Made by a program: the position numbers and the translations under genes. Source: Puniceicoccaceae bacterium 5H (GTDB lineage Bacteria; Verrucomicrobiota; Verrucomicrobiia; Opitutales; Oceanipulchritudinaceae). Taken from it: a DNA stretch of 64,000 bases. The stretch spans positions 33,028-97,027 of the forward strand of contig WOUP01000014.1 in the NCBI GenBank assembly GCA_009772895.1, written 5' to 3'. This document shows, piece after piece, positions 8,917 to 19,880 of the stretch. Positions within the stretch are counted from its first letter, which is position 1, and each line of letters starts with the position of its first letter. The notes below the pieces were generated by a model that saw only the letters and a program-made list of their open reading frames with translations, ran no database searches and was not told the origin of the DNA.

Positions 8917-8920
8917 CCTG

Positions 8921-8959
8921 ATTCATAGCGGATTACGCTGCGTATGAATTCGATTCATG
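8921..8959. promoter_or_regulatory. candidate operator upstream of nrtA
   Basis: A perfect inverted repeat, ATTCATA (8921-8927) and TATGAAT (8943-8949), followed by another ATTCATG (8953-8959). The GTATGAATT 9-mer (8942-8950) is shared with the element upstream of the porin gene. It starts just after the porin stop, so nrtA has its own control region of 152 bp despite lying in the same direction. Confidence 0.45.
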
Positions 8960-9068
8960 TGCACCTTGAATGTTTTGACCTGCTCAGTTTTGGCCAAAAC
9001 CGCCTGGCTGGCACCGGGCACGCTCATAAGAAAAACTATACAACGCGAACACTTTGATTCACTTACCC

Positions 9069-10424
9069 ATGAAACGTCTGGTCACTTTTTGCACCTCCCT
9101 GCTCGCCGCTGCGGCCAGCTTCGCGGCTCCCCTGGAGAAGACCGACCTCAAATTTGGCTTTATCAAGCTAACGGACTGCGCACCCCTCGTCATCGCGAAG
9201 GAGAAGGGCTTCTTTCAGGACGAAGGCCTGTCCGTCGAAGTCGTCGCGCAACCCAACTGGAAGACGCTGCTCGACAACGTCATCAACGGTAACCTCGACG
9301 GCGCGCACATGCTCAGCGGCCAGCCCATCGCTGCCACCATCGGCATCGGTACGCAGGCCCATGTGGTCACGGCCTTTACGATGGACCTCAACGGCAACGG
9401 CATCACCGTCTCCAACAACATCTGGGAGGAGATGCAGCAGATCGACTTCGATCTCGACACGCCCTTCCCCGAGCACCCGATCTCGGCTGACGCGCTCAAG
9501 CCCATCGTGGAGGAATACCTCTCCAAGGGCGACAAGCTGCAGATGGGCATGGTCTTCCCCGTCTCCACGCACAATTACGAGCTGCGCTACTGGCTCGCCG
9601 CTTCGGGCATCAACCCCGGCATGTATACCAAGACGGATGTCGGGGGCCGCACGGATGCCGAAGTCGAGCTGTCGGTGACGCCGCCGCCCATGATGCCCAC
9701 CGTGCTCGAAGCCGGTAACATCCAGGGCTACTGCGTCGGCGAACCGTGGAACCAGCAGGCCGTCTCCAAGGGCATCGGCGTGCCGGTCGTGACCAATTAC
9801 GACATCTGGCAGAACAACCCGGAGAAGGTCTTCGGCGTGACCAAAAAGTGGGCCGACGCCAACCCGCACACCCACGTGGCGGTGGTCAAGGCCCTGATCC
9901 GGGCCGGGCGCTGGCTCGACGAGACCGACGCGAGCGGCCACTACGTCAACCGCGACGAAGCCGTGCGCATCCTCAGCCAGCCCAACTACGTCGGCGCCGA
10001 TTACAACGTGATCAAGAATTCGATGACCGGCTACTTCTACTTTCAGAAGACCGACAAGCGCGAGATGCCGGACTTCAACGTCTTTTACAAATACTACGCC
10101 ACCTATCCCTGGTACAGCGACGGCATCTGGTTCCTCACGCAAATGCGCCGCTGGGGCCAGATCACCGAGCCCAAGTCGGCCGCGTGGTACGCCGAGACCG
10201 CCCAGAAGATCTACCTGCCCGACGTCTACCTGACGGCCGCCCAGGAGCTGCTGGACGAGGGCCTGATCGAAAAGGACGAGATCCCCTGGGATACCGACGG
10301 CTACAAGCCCGCCACCGACGCCTTTATCGACGGCATCACCTACGACGCCCACGACCCGATCGGCTACCTCAACAGCCACCAGATCGGCAACAAGGACTTT
10401 GTCGGCACCACCGCCGGCAACTAG
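9069..10424 (+). CDS. nrtA: nitrate/nitrite ABC transporter substrate-binding protein NrtA
   Basis: 451 aa with a signal peptide (cleavage after SFAA, about residue 19). NrtA/CmpA-family blocks: [85 protein letters not shown] and QNNPEKVFG. It captures nitrate in the periplasm for NrtB. ATG 9069 fits the signal peptide better than a TTG at 9054. A strong hairpin after the stop may raise NrtA levels relative to the permease. Confidence 0.93.
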   Translation: MKRLVTFCTSLLAAAASFAAPLEKTDLKFGFIKLTDCAPLVIAKEKGFFQDEGLSVEVVAQPNWKTLLDNVINGNLDGAHMLSGQPIAATIGIGTQAHVVTAFTMDLNGNGITVSNNIWEEMQQIDFDLDTPFPEHPISADALKPIVEEYLSKGDKLQMGMVFPVSTHNYELRYWLAASGINPGMYTKTDVGGRTDAEVELSVTPPPMMPTVLEAGNIQGYCVGEPWNQQAVSKGIGVPVVTNYDIWQNNPEKVFGVTKKWADANPHTHVAVVKALIRAGRWLDETDASGHYVNRDEAVRILSQPNYVGADYNVIKNSMTGYFYFQKTDKREMPDFNVFYKYYATYPWYSDGIWFLTQMRRWGQITEPKSAAWYAETAQKIYLPDVYLTAAQELLDEGLIEKDEIPWDTDGYKPATDAFIDGITYDAHDPIGYLNSHQIGNKDFVGTTAGN

Positions 10425-10445
10425 CGCCCATCCATCCGACTCCCC

Positions 10446-10465
10446 GGGCGGCCTTCGGGCCGCCC
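10446..10465 (+). other. intra-operon RNA hairpin with UUCG loop between nrtA and nrtB
   Basis: GGGCGGCC (10446-10453), loop TTCG, GGCCGCCC (10458-10465): a perfect 8-bp GC stem closed by a very stable UUCG tetraloop. No U-run follows, so it is not a normal terminator. Its place after a binding-protein gene suggests 3'-end stabilisation of nrtA mRNA or partial attenuation. Confidence 0.7.
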
Positions 10466-10494
10466 ACCTTTCGCACCGCACCACCTCCATCACC

Positions 10495-12105
<1,611 letters not shown>

Positions 12106-12115
12106 GGAAGTTTTT

Positions 12116-12194
12116 CAACAGAAGGACGCAAAGAACGCCCAGACAGAGACATAAGAGATCTTTTCTATCCTCATCTCTTCGTGTCCTTCGTGTT
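12116..12194. repeat. intergenic palindromic repeat A (nrtB-nrtC)
   Basis: Imperfect long palindrome: the left arm AACAGAAGGACGC pairs with the right arm GTGTCCTTCGTGTT, and the inner arms AAGAGAT/ATCTCTT pair perfectly. It ends in TGTTCATTCC just before the next gene. It is related in architecture and right end to the elements at 13145, 14153 and 16041. AT-rich and non-coding. Confidence 0.6.
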
Positions 12195-12214
12195 CATTCC
12201 AACCTTTTTTTATC

Positions 12215-13111
12215 ATGGCCTTTCTCGAACTCGACCACGTCTCCCTGGGCTTCGGCCCGCCAAATGACCGCACGGAAGTGCTGAAGGACGTCAACCTGCA
12301 GGTGCAGGAAAACGAATTCGTCGCCATCATCGGCTTTTCCGGCAGCGGCAAGAGCACGCTCGTGTCGTTGCTCGCCGGCCTGCAGCAACCGGAAAAGGGC
12401 TGCGTGCGCATGCACGGCCAGCCGGTGACCGAGCCCGGGCCGGAGCGCGGCATCATGTTTCAGAATTACTCGCTGCTGCCCTGGCTCAGCGTGCACGGCA
12501 ATATCGAGCTGGCGGTGAAGCAGGTCTTCCCGCGCTACAGCCGGGCCGAGCGCAAGGCCCACGTCGAGCGCTACATCGAGATGGTCAACCTCACGCCCGC
12601 AGCCGACAAAAAGCCCTCGGAGCTCTCCGGCGGTATGCGCCAACGCGTTTCGCTCGCCCGCACCCTGGCGATGCAGCCGGAGGTGATCCTGCTCGATGAA
12701 CCGCTCTCGGCCCTCGACGCCCTCACCCGGGCCAACCTGCAGGACGAGATCGTGCGCATCTGGGGCGAGGACCGCCGCACCGTGGTCATGATCACCAACG
12801 ACGTCGACGAGGCCCTGCTGATGGCCGACCGCGTGGTGCCGCTCACCATGGGCCCCGAAGCCACCCTGGCGGACGCCTTCACCATCGACTTGCCGCGCCC
12901 GCGCGACCGCACCCTTTCGAACTCCGACCCGGACTTCAAGCACCTGCGCAACCGCATTACGCAGTACCTCATCGGCCTCAACGAAGAAGCCAAGGCCCTC
13001 CGCGTCGACGAGCGCAAGGAAATGCCCGACGTCCGCCCGGTCGACTTCTACGCGACCCGCCGCACCAGTTTCTGGGAGCGCCTCCGCAATAACGACACCG
13101 ACGCAGCCTGA
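12215..13111 (+). CDS. nrtC: nitrate ABC transporter ATP-binding protein (NrtC-like), H-loop His replaced
   Basis: 298 aa. Walker A is GFSGSGKST (40-48), the signature LSGGM at 137-141, and Walker B VILLDEP at 157-163. The switch-loop position normally His (ITHDVDEA) is Asn here (ITNDVDEA, N195), while the partner ATPase at 13271 keeps His. The pair probably forms an asymmetric NrtC/NrtD heterodimer. It lacks the NrtA-like C-terminal regulatory domain of cyanobacterial NrtC; the C-terminal 50 residues are charged. Calling this one C and the next D is by order only. Confidence 0.85.
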   Translation: MAFLELDHVSLGFGPPNDRTEVLKDVNLQVQENEFVAIIGFSGSGKSTLVSLLAGLQQPEKGCVRMHGQPVTEPGPERGIMFQNYSLLPWLSVHGNIELAVKQVFPRYSRAERKAHVERYIEMVNLTPAADKKPSELSGGMRQRVSLARTLAMQPEVILLDEPLSALDALTRANLQDEIVRIWGEDRRTVVMITNDVDEALLMADRVVPLTMGPEATLADAFTIDLPRPRDRTLSNSDPDFKHLRNRITQYLIGLNEEAKALRVDERKEMPDVRPVDFYATRRTSFWERLRNNDTDAA

Positions 13112-13144
13112 ACAAGGTAGAACTGATAACCTGAAAGAGGCGTT

Positions 13145-13251
13145 AAAGGAGTGAAAAGAGTTTATCCTTTGAACCATCGACTGTGCATCCATCGGAGTGA
13201 CTGTGAAGTGTTGGTACCGTGAACTCCGATAACTCTTTTTAACTCCTGTTC
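13145..13251. repeat. intergenic palindromic repeat B (nrtC-nrtD)
   Basis: Left arm GGAGTGAAAAGAGTT (13148-13162) is nearly complementary to the right arm AACTCTTTTTAACTCCT (13231-13247). The right arm is a 17-mer identical to 14221-14237 in element C. It ends in CCTGTTCAT. No coding potential seen. Confidence 0.75.
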
Positions 13252-13270
13252 ATTTATTCCCTTTTTATTT

Positions 13271-14143
13271 ATGCGCAAAGATCGCTACGTCGAAATTTAT
13301 AACCTGGTGAAGGCCTATCCGAATCCCTTTGGGGATGATGTGAAGGTCGTGGACGGCTTCGACTTGAAGGTCCGTCAGGGGGAAGTCATCTCCGTCATCG
13401 GCCACTCCGGTTGTGGCAAGAGCACGGTGCTGACCATGATCGCGGGCCTCAACCCCATTTCGGGCGGCGGCATCGTCGTCGACGGGCACGAGATCGACGG
13501 ACCGGGGCCGGACCGCGCGGTGGTCTTCCAGTCGCCCTGTCTGCTGCCGTGGCTCAACGCCTACCAGAACGTCATGCTGGGGGTGGAGCGCGTCTACCCG
13601 CACGCCAGCAAGCAGCAGCGCCGGGAGATCGTGGAGTATTCGCTGAGCGTGGTCGGGCTTGCCGCCGCGATGAAGAAATACCCGCGCGAAATGTCCGGCG
13701 GCATGCAGCAACGCGTCGGCATTGCCCGCGCCATCGCGCTGAAGCCCAAGATGTTGCTGCTCGACGAGCCCTTTGGCCGCCTCGACTCGCTGACGCGCAT
13801 GGAGCTGCAGGACGTCATCCTCGAGATCCTCGATCACGAGCACATCACCACGATGCTCATCACTCACGACGTCGACGAGGCGATCTTCATGTCCGACCGC
13901 GTGTGCATGATGACCAACGGCCCCGGCGCGAAGGTCGGCCGCGTGCTCGATATCGAATTCGAGCGCCCCCGCGACCGGGCCGAGTTGCTCGAGACGGACC
14001 AGTTTTACCGCTACCGCCAGGCGCTGCTCTCCTTCCTCGACGAGTGCGAACTCGAGAAGGATCGCCTGAAAAGCCAGAAGGCCCAGCAAGCGCCCAAAAA
14101 AGAAAAAACAACCGTCCGCGAGCGCATCGCTGCCATCTTTTAA
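13271..14143 (+). CDS. nrtD: nitrate ABC transporter ATP-binding protein (NrtD-like)
   Basis: 290 aa. Walker A is GHSGCGKST (44-52), signature MSGGMQQR, Walker [13 protein letters not shown], and an intact switch-loop His in [11 protein letters not shown]. Closest in type to the nitrate/taurine/sulfonate ATPase group. Partner of the preceding ATPase in the NrtBCD complex. The C-terminal tail ([15 protein letters not shown]) is lysine-rich and probably disordered. Confidence 0.87.
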   Translation: MRKDRYVEIYNLVKAYPNPFGDDVKVVDGFDLKVRQGEVISVIGHSGCGKSTVLTMIAGLNPISGGGIVVDGHEIDGPGPDRAVVFQSPCLLPWLNAYQNVMLGVERVYPHASKQQRREIVEYSLSVVGLAAAMKKYPREMSGGMQQRVGIARAIALKPKMLLLDEPFGRLDSLTRMELQDVILEILDHEHITTMLITHDVDEAIFMSDRVCMMTNGPGAKVGRVLDIEFERPRDRAELLETDQFYRYRQALLSFLDECELEKDRLKSQKAQQAPKKEKTTVRERIAAIF

Positions 14144-14152
14144 ATAAAAAAA

Positions 14153-14251
14153 GGAACAGGAGTTAAAAAGAGTAAAGAGGATTCAGAGTCCGAGTGAAGC
14201 GATCTTCCTTGTTTATTATAAACTCTTTTTAACTCCTATCACTCCTGTTCA
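14153..14251. repeat. intergenic palindromic repeat C (nrtD-nirA)
   Basis: A perfect 16-bp inverted repeat, AGGAGTTAAAAAGAGT (14158-14173) and ACTCTTTTTAACTCCT (14222-14237). It is extended by GAACAGGAGT (14154-14163) matching ACTCCTGTTC (14241-14250). The intervening 48 bases are unrelated. Best-preserved member of the four-element family in this operon. Confidence 0.85.
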
Positions 14252-14270
14252 TCATAAAACTATTTATATC

Positions 14271-16028
14271 ATGAATGCCGCAGCTTTTTCCGCAGAACAG
14301 AAGCAATACCTCGAAGGCTTCTTCGCTGGTGTGCAGCAGCGCGGAGGCATGCCCTTCCTCGGTCAAAACCAGCAGGGCCAGTTTACCGATGATCCCGCCG
14401 CCTCCGTCGCGCAAGAGGAAACCGTGTTCGGCACGCCGCTGGAAGACCTGAGCAAGGAGGAGCGCATCAAGCACGAGCAGAACGGCCTCGATGTGTGGGA
14501 CAAGATCGTCTCGCTGGCCGAAGTCGACCAGTTCCCCGAGCCGCCCGACGTCTTCCGCTTCAAGTTTTACGGCCTCTTTCACGTCAAGCCCGCGCAAGAC
14601 AGCTTCATGCTGCGCTGCCGTATCGCCGGCGGACGCCTGTTGAGCCACCAGCTCACGGGGCTGGCCGAGATTGCCGAGCAATGGGGTGGGGGCTATGCGC
14701 ACGTCACCACGCGCGCCAACCTCCAGATTCGCGAGATCATGCCCAAGGACACCGTCGACACGCTGATCAAGCTCGATGAGTTGGGCCTGACCTCGCGGGG
14801 CTCCGGCGCGGACAACATCCGCAACGTCACGGCCTCGCCCACCAGCGGCTTCGATCGGCAGGAGTTTCTCGACGTAATGCCCTATGCGCGGGCGATGCAC
14901 CACTACATCCTCAACCACCGCGATCTCTACGGCCTGCCGCGCAAGTTCAACATCGCCTTCGACAGCGGCAGTGCGATCAGCGTCTGTGCCGATACCAACG
15001 ACATCGGCTTTTACGCGACCCGGGTGGGCGAGGGGCATGACGTGGCGCCGGGCGTTTACTTCCGCGTGCAGCTCTGCGGCATCACCGGCCACCAGCAATT
15101 TGCCAGCGACTGCGGCATCCTGCTCAAGCCCAGCGAAGCCATTCCCGTTGCGGCGGCCATGGTGCGGGTCTTCATCGAGCACGGCAACCGCATGAACCGC
15201 AACAAGGCGCGCCTCAAGTATCTGATCGACGACTGGGGCGTGGAGAAGTTCCTCGAGCACGTGGACCAAAAGCTGGCCTTTCCGCTGCGCCGCTTTTCGC
15301 TCGAGCCATGTGAGGTGCGCCCGGCGACGGACAAGCATGGCTACATCGGCGTGCACGAGCAGAACGACGGCCACCACTACGTCGGCGTCGTCACCCCGGT
15401 GGGCCGCATGACGCCCGACCAGATGAAGGGCATCGCCGCTCTGGCCAGCCGCTACGGCAAGGGCGAGGTCCGCCTCACCGTCTGGCAAAACCTGCTGATC
15501 CCGCACGTGGCGACCGAAGACCTCGAGGCGCTCAAGCAGGGCCTGCGCGACCTGGGCCTGACGCACGAGACCACCTGCATTCAAGCCGGGCTTGTCGCCT
15601 GCACCGGCAACAAGGGTTGCAAGTATTCCTCCACCGATACCAAGGGACACGCGTTGAAGCTCGGCGCCTACCTCTCCGAACGCTACCAGCTCGACCAGCC
15701 GATCAACATCCACCTCACCGGTTGCCCGCACTCCTGCGCCCAACACTACATTGGCGACATCGGCCTGCTCGGCGCCAAGGTCAAGCGCGGCGAGGGGAGT
15801 GTCGAAGGCTATCACGTCTTCGTCGGCGGCGGGGTGGACGAGCGCCAGGCCATCGGCCGTCAACTCTTCACCGGCGTGCCCTTCGACGAGCTGCAAGGCC
15901 TGCTGGCCGAAGTCATCGAGGGCTACCTCGAGCACCGCGAGCCGGGCGAGGCCTTCTGGCAATTCAGCCGCCGCCACTCCATCGAGGAACTCAAGCAACT
16001 GCTCTCCCTCGAAACCGCCGCCGCGTAA
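14271..16028 (+). CDS. nirA: assimilatory nitrite reductase, siroheme/4Fe-4S (NirA type)
   Basis: 585 aa. Reduces nitrite to ammonium with six electrons. The coupled siroheme/4Fe-4S cluster ligands are C444-x5-C450 (CTGNKGC) and C485-x3-C489 (CPHSC), in the NirA-type contexts [12 protein letters not shown] and [18 protein letters not shown]. It lacks FAD/NAD domains, so it needs an external electron donor. The N-terminus [15 protein letters not shown] (6-20) matches the N-terminus of the flavoprotein encoded at 19881. Sulfite reductase is the alternative, but the NirA-type motifs and the operon favour nitrite. Confidence 0.92.
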   Translation: MNAAAFSAEQKQYLEGFFAGVQQRGGMPFLGQNQQGQFTDDPAASVAQEETVFGTPLEDLSKEERIKHEQNGLDVWDKIVSLAEVDQFPEPPDVFRFKFYGLFHVKPAQDSFMLRCRIAGGRLLSHQLTGLAEIAEQWGGGYAHVTTRANLQIREIMPKDTVDTLIKLDELGLTSRGSGADNIRNVTASPTSGFDRQEFLDVMPYARAMHHYILNHRDLYGLPRKFNIAFDSGSAISVCADTNDIGFYATRVGEGHDVAPGVYFRVQLCGITGHQQFASDCGILLKPSEAIPVAAAMVRVFIEHGNRMNRNKARLKYLIDDWGVEKFLEHVDQKLAFPLRRFSLEPCEVRPATDKHGYIGVHEQNDGHHYVGVVTPVGRMTPDQMKGIAALASRYGKGEVRLTVWQNLLIPHVATEDLEALKQGLRDLGLTHETTCIQAGLVACTGNKGCKYSSTDTKGHALKLGAYLSERYQLDQPINIHLTGCPHSCAQHYIGDIGLLGAKVKRGEGSVEGYHVFVGGGVDERQAIGRQLFTGVPFDELQGLLAEVIEGYLEHREPGEAFWQFSRRHSIEELKQLLSLETAAA

Positions 16029-16040
16029 AAACGCTTTTTT

Positions 16041-16130
16041 CACAAAAGAGCACACCGCACACAAAGTAGAAGGCTCTGCTTTAAGCCGTTTTAGTAGAGC
16101 GCTGCGTGATCTTGGTGCTCTTCTGTTCAA
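16041..16130. repeat. intergenic palindromic repeat D (nirA-ferredoxin gene)
   Basis: Perfect 8-bp arms AAGAGCAC (16046-16053) and GTGCTCTT (16115-16122) flank a 61-base centre. The right end CTGTTCAATCC resembles elements A-C (TGTTCAT...TCC). The most diverged member of the family; the similarity could be partly coincidental. Confidence 0.5.
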
Positions 16131-16143
16131 TCCATTTTCTTCA

Positions 16144-17673
16144 GTGCCCAATTCCGTTACAGTCGAGCGCTCGCCGATCGAGCAATACCTGCGCAAACAG
16201 CAGGAGCTGGAGACGCCGGTGGCCCGTTTTGCCCAGCGGCATGACGCGGGCGGGCCGGCGATGGAGCCCTATTACCGCGATCTGATTCCGCTGACTCAGC
16301 CCCAACCGGGCGAACAGTACGCCTTTGAGGTCGATCTCGACGCCTGCACGGGTTGCAAGGCCTGCGTCTCGGCCTGCCACAGCCTGAACGGGCTGGAGGA
16401 CGAAGAGACCTGGCGCGATGTGGGCCTGGTCGTGGGCGGAGACCGCGCCGCGCCCTACCAGCAGACGGTCACGACCGCCTGCCACCACTGCGAAGATCCC
16501 GGCTGCATGCACGGCTGCCCGGTGCTGGCCTACGAGAAGGACGACGTCACCGGCATCGTGCGCCACCTGGACGACCAGTGCATCGGCTGCCAATACTGCG
16601 TGCTCAAGTGTCCCTACGACGTGCCGAAATTCTCCGAGCGCCTCGGCATCGTGCGCAAGTGCGACATGTGCCACGGGCGTCTGGCCGAAGGGGAAGCCCC
16701 GGCCTGCGTGCAGGCCTGCCCGACGCAGGCGATCCGGATTTCCATCGTCTCGAAGACCGCCCCGCAAGCCGATGCGCCCGCCAATCGGGACTTTCTGACC
16801 GCCGCGCCGGACCCCGATTACACCCGCCCGACGACTCGCTACGTTTCGGAGCGCCCGATCCCGGACAACGTGCGCGCCGCCGATGCCGCGGCCCTGCGAC
16901 CCCAGCACGCGCACACGCCGCTGGTGGTGATGCTCACGCTGACCCAGGCGGCTGTGGGCCTGCAAACGGCGGCCGCCCTTGCCGGGCACCCGCTGGGGGT
17001 GGAACTGGTGAGCGCCCTGTTGCTCGCCGCGGGTCTGACGGCGAGCATCCTGCACCTCGGGCGACCGCTCGGCGCGTGGCGGGCCTTCCTCGGCCTGCGC
17101 CGTTCGTGGCTCAGCCGCGAGATCGTGCTCTTCGGGGGCTACGCGCCCGCGTTCTTCGGCCTGCTGGCCGTCCACCACGTTTTCACGCCGCTGCCGTCCA
17201 TGCTCTGGGTGCCGCTGACGGTGCTGGGCTGGCTCGGTGTCGCCAGCAGCATGATGATTTACCACGACACGCACCGGCGCTTCTGGCACTGGCCGCGCAC
17301 GACCCTACGCTTCTTCGGCGTCGCAGTCACGGCCTTGCTGGCGGGGCTTGCGCTGCTACCGGGAGACGGCGTTTGGCCGCTGCTCGCAGCGAGTGCACTG
17401 GTGCTCAAGCTCGCGGGCGAATTCGCGCCCTTGCTGTCCTCTCACCGCAGCGTGCCGACCCGCCTGATGCGCGGCCCGCTCTCCGGCTGGGCGTGTGCCC
17501 GCGCGCTGTGGGGCGGGGCTGCGGTCTTCACGTGGTTGTTCGCCGCCGTGCTTGCATCACCCGCCCTGGCGGCGGCGGGGGTCGGCCTCTTCCTGGCCGG
17601 CGAACTCTGCGAACGCGTGCTGTTCTTCAAAGCCGTCGATGCACCTAAAATGCCGGGAGGTTTCACCGCATGA
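16144..17673 (+). CDS. fused four-cluster ferredoxin / DmsC-type quinol-oxidising membrane subunit
   Basis: About 509 aa from a GTG start. The N-terminal part carries four cysteine groups of the DmsB type: C68-x2-C71-x2-C74-x3-C78, [24 protein letters not shown] and CDMC...C188-x3-C192. About 8 hydrophobic helices from residue 257 onward follow, of the DmsC/YnfH membrane-anchor type. The fusion would carry electrons from the quinol pool to NasA, next in the operon (ATGA overlap). The frame is open further upstream; GTG 16144 is chosen because homology-like sequence ([19 protein letters not shown]) starts there, but no good ribosome site is visible. ATG 16261 is an alternative. Confidence 0.82.
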   Translation: MPNSVTVERSPIEQYLRKQQELETPVARFAQRHDAGGPAMEPYYRDLIPLTQPQPGEQYAFEVDLDACTGCKACVSACHSLNGLEDEETWRDVGLVVGGDRAAPYQQTVTTACHHCEDPGCMHGCPVLAYEKDDVTGIVRHLDDQCIGCQYCVLKCPYDVPKFSERLGIVRKCDMCHGRLAEGEAPACVQACPTQAIRISIVSKTAPQADAPANRDFLTAAPDPDYTRPTTRYVSERPIPDNVRAADAAALRPQHAHTPLVVMLTLTQAAVGLQTAAALAGHPLGVELVSALLLAAGLTASILHLGRPLGAWRAFLGLRRSWLSREIVLFGGYAPAFFGLLAVHHVFTPLPSMLWVPLTVLGWLGVASSMMIYHDTHRRFWHWPRTTLRFFGVAVTALLAGLALLPGDGVWPLLAASALVLKLAGEFAPLLSSHRSVPTRLMRGPLSGWACARALWGGAAVFTWLFAAVLASPALAAAGVGLFLAGELCERVLFFKAVDAPKMPGGFTA

Positions 17674-19868
17674 GCCCGCTCAATACCAAAGACCGCCCTT
17701 ATTCGATTCGCCGCTGGCAAGGCCCGTTGACCGATGAACTGGTGCGGCGTCCGGCCCAGTTTGGCCTCGGCCAGTTGCCCTCGCGCCTGCAGCCGGATGC
17801 CACGGTCAAGAGCGTCTGCGGCTTTTGCGCCACCGGCTGCTCGCTCAACGTGCACCTGCACCAGGGCGAGGCGATCAACCTCAGCGCGTCGCCGCAATAT
17901 CCGGTCAACCTCGGCATGGCCTGCCCCAAGGGCTGGGAGGCGCTGACTCCGTTGTCGGCCCCCGATCGCGCGACGATGCCGCTTTTGCGCCAGGGCGCGG
18001 ACCTGAAGCCCATCGAATGGCCGGAGGCGCTGCGGACCTTTTGCGACCGCTTCAAGCGCATCCAGGAGCAGCATGGCAAAGCCAGCGTCGCCTTTCTCTC
18101 GACCGGCCAGATCCCGTGCGAAGAGATGGCCATGCTGGGCGCGTTCGCCAAGTTTCAGATGGGCGTGCTGCACGGCGACGGCAACACCCGCCAGTGCATG
18201 GCCACCGCGGTGGCGGCCTACAAGCAGTCGTTCGGCTTTGATGCGCCGCCTTACAGCTACGCCGACTTCGAGCAGTCGGACGTGCTCGTCTTTGTGGGCG
18301 CCAATCCCTGCATCGCCCATCCGATCATGTGGCAGCGCGTGATGCGCAACCCGCGCCAGCCCGAGATCGTGGTCGTTGACCCGCGCAAGACCGAAACCGC
18401 CATGGCCGCGACGCGTCACCTCGCGATCCGCCCCAAGAGCGATCTCGTGCTGTTCTACGGTCTGGCCCATCTGTTGATCGAGTGGGGCGCGGTGGACCGG
18501 GCGTTCGTCGAGGCCCACACGCAGGGCTTTGACGCCTTTGCCGCCTTTGTGCGCCAGTATCCGCTCGCGGCGGTCGCCGAGTGCACGGGGCTGACCGAGG
18601 CCCAGTTGCTGAGTTTGGCCGAGCTGTTGGCGTCGGGCAAACGCGTGTCGTTCTGGTGGACGATGGGTGTCAACCAGAGCTACGAAGGCACTCGCGTCGC
18701 GCAATCGCTGATCAACCTCGCGCTCATGACGGGCAATATGGGCAAGCCCGGCACCGGCGCCAATTCCATCACCGGGCAGTGCAATGCGATGGGCTCCCGG
18801 CTCTTCAGCAACACCACCAATCTGCTGGGCGGGCACGACTTCAAGGATGCGGACCACCGCTTCAAGATCGCCGAGACCCTGGGCGTCGAGCTGGACCGCA
18901 TCCCGACCGAAAACAGCCTCGCTTACGACCAGATCCTGGAGGAGGTCGAGGCCGGGCGGATCAAGGGCCTGTGGGTCATCGCGACCAATCCCGGCCATTC
19001 GTGGATCGAACAGGGCCGGTTCCGCCGTCTGCGCGAGCAACTGGACTTTCTCGTCGTGCAGGACATGTATCACTCTACCGAAACCGCGCAGATGGCCGAC
19101 CTCGTGCTGCCGGCGGCCGGGTGGGGCGAAAAGGAGGGCACCTTCATCAATTCCGAGCGGCGCATCGGCGTGATTCGCAAGACCCGTCGTGCGCCGGGGC
19201 AGGCCCTGTCCGACTTCTACATTTTCAAGGCCCTGTCCGACACCTGGGACGATCGCGGGCTCTTCGACCAGTGGACTTGTCCAGAAGACGTTTTCCAGTC
19301 GCTCAAGGCCCTCAGCCGCGGCCAGCCCTGCGACATTACCGGGATCCGTGACTACGCGCACCTCGAGGCTGCCGGCGGCATCCAGTGGCCCTGCCCGGAA
19401 GGCACGGAGCCGGAGACGGAGCGCCGCCTGTTCGCCGACGGCGCATTCTTCCACGCCGACGGGCGCGCGCGGTTTTGCTTCGACCCGCCGGCCGCGATCC
19501 CGGAGGAGACCGATGCGGCCTTCCCCTTCTGGCTGCTCACGGGCCGGGGCAGTTCCGCTCAATGGCACACGCAGACCCGTTCCGCCAAGAGCGACGTGCT
19601 GCGCAAGTTGGGCCCCCGCGAGCTGTGCCTCGAGATTTGTCCCGAAGACGCGGCCCGCCTCGGCATTCAGCCGCAGGAGCGTGTATGCGTGCGTTCACGG
19701 CGCGGCGAGACGCTGGCCACCGCCATTGTCGTGCCGACCGTGCAGCCCGGCCAGGTCTTCCTGCCCATGCACTTCGCGGGCACCAATTTTCTCACGCAAC
19801 AAGTGGTCGACCCGCACTCGCGCCAGCCCTCCTACAAGGGCTGCGCGGTTACGATCGAAAAACGCTAG
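17670..19868 (+). CDS. nasA: assimilatory nitrate reductase catalytic subunit (Mo-bisMGD)
   Basis: 732 aa. N-terminal 4Fe-4S ligands C50-x2-C53-x3-C57 and C85 (CGFCATGC...ACPKG), and a Mo-ligand cysteine in [10 protein letters not shown] (C176). Later blocks: [48 protein letters not shown], and [20 protein letters not shown]. The C-terminal molybdopterin dinucleotide-binding domain has [16 protein letters not shown]. No signal peptide, so cytoplasmic and assimilatory. It lacks the extra C-terminal Fe-S domain of some NasA proteins. Electrons probably come from the membrane-anchored ferredoxin upstream or the flavoprotein downstream. Confidence 0.92.
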   Translation: MSPLNTKDRPYSIRRWQGPLTDELVRRPAQFGLGQLPSRLQPDATVKSVCGFCATGCSLNVHLHQGEAINLSASPQYPVNLGMACPKGWEALTPLSAPDRATMPLLRQGADLKPIEWPEALRTFCDRFKRIQEQHGKASVAFLSTGQIPCEEMAMLGAFAKFQMGVLHGDGNTRQCMATAVAAYKQSFGFDAPPYSYADFEQSDVLVFVGANPCIAHPIMWQRVMRNPRQPEIVVVDPRKTETAMAATRHLAIRPKSDLVLFYGLAHLLIEWGAVDRAFVEAHTQGFDAFAAFVRQYPLAAVAECTGLTEAQLLSLAELLASGKRVSFWWTMGVNQSYEGTRVAQSLINLALMTGNMGKPGTGANSITGQCNAMGSRLFSNTTNLLGGHDFKDADHRFKIAETLGVELDRIPTENSLAYDQILEEVEAGRIKGLWVIATNPGHSWIEQGRFRRLREQLDFLVVQDMYHSTETAQMADLVLPAAGWGEKEGTFINSERRIGVIRKTRRAPGQALSDFYIFKALSDTWDDRGLFDQWTCPEDVFQSLKALSRGQPCDITGIRDYAHLEAAGGIQWPCPEGTEPETERRLFADGAFFHADGRARFCFDPPAAIPEETDAAFPFWLLTGRGSSAQWHTQTRSAKSDVLRKLGPRELCLEICPEDAARLGIQPQERVCVRSRRGETLATAIVVPTVQPGQVFLPMHFAGTNFLTQQVVDPHSRQPSYKGCAVTIEKR

Positions 19869-19880
19869 CCCATCTTTCTC

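Noticed and set aside
9009..9023. TGGCAC-N8-GC, sigma-54-like promoter upstream of nrtA
   Set aside because: GG-N10-GC spacing fits, but the TTGC half is ACGC; such matches are common in GC-rich sequence.
14229..16196. 655-codon minus-strand frame opposite nirA
   Set aside because: Antisense shadow of a gene with all Fe-S/siroheme ligands; no domain pattern in the shadow.
17442..19568. 708-codon minus-strand frame opposite nasA
   Set aside because: Antisense shadow; low-complexity Arg/Gly/Ala composition and no motifs.
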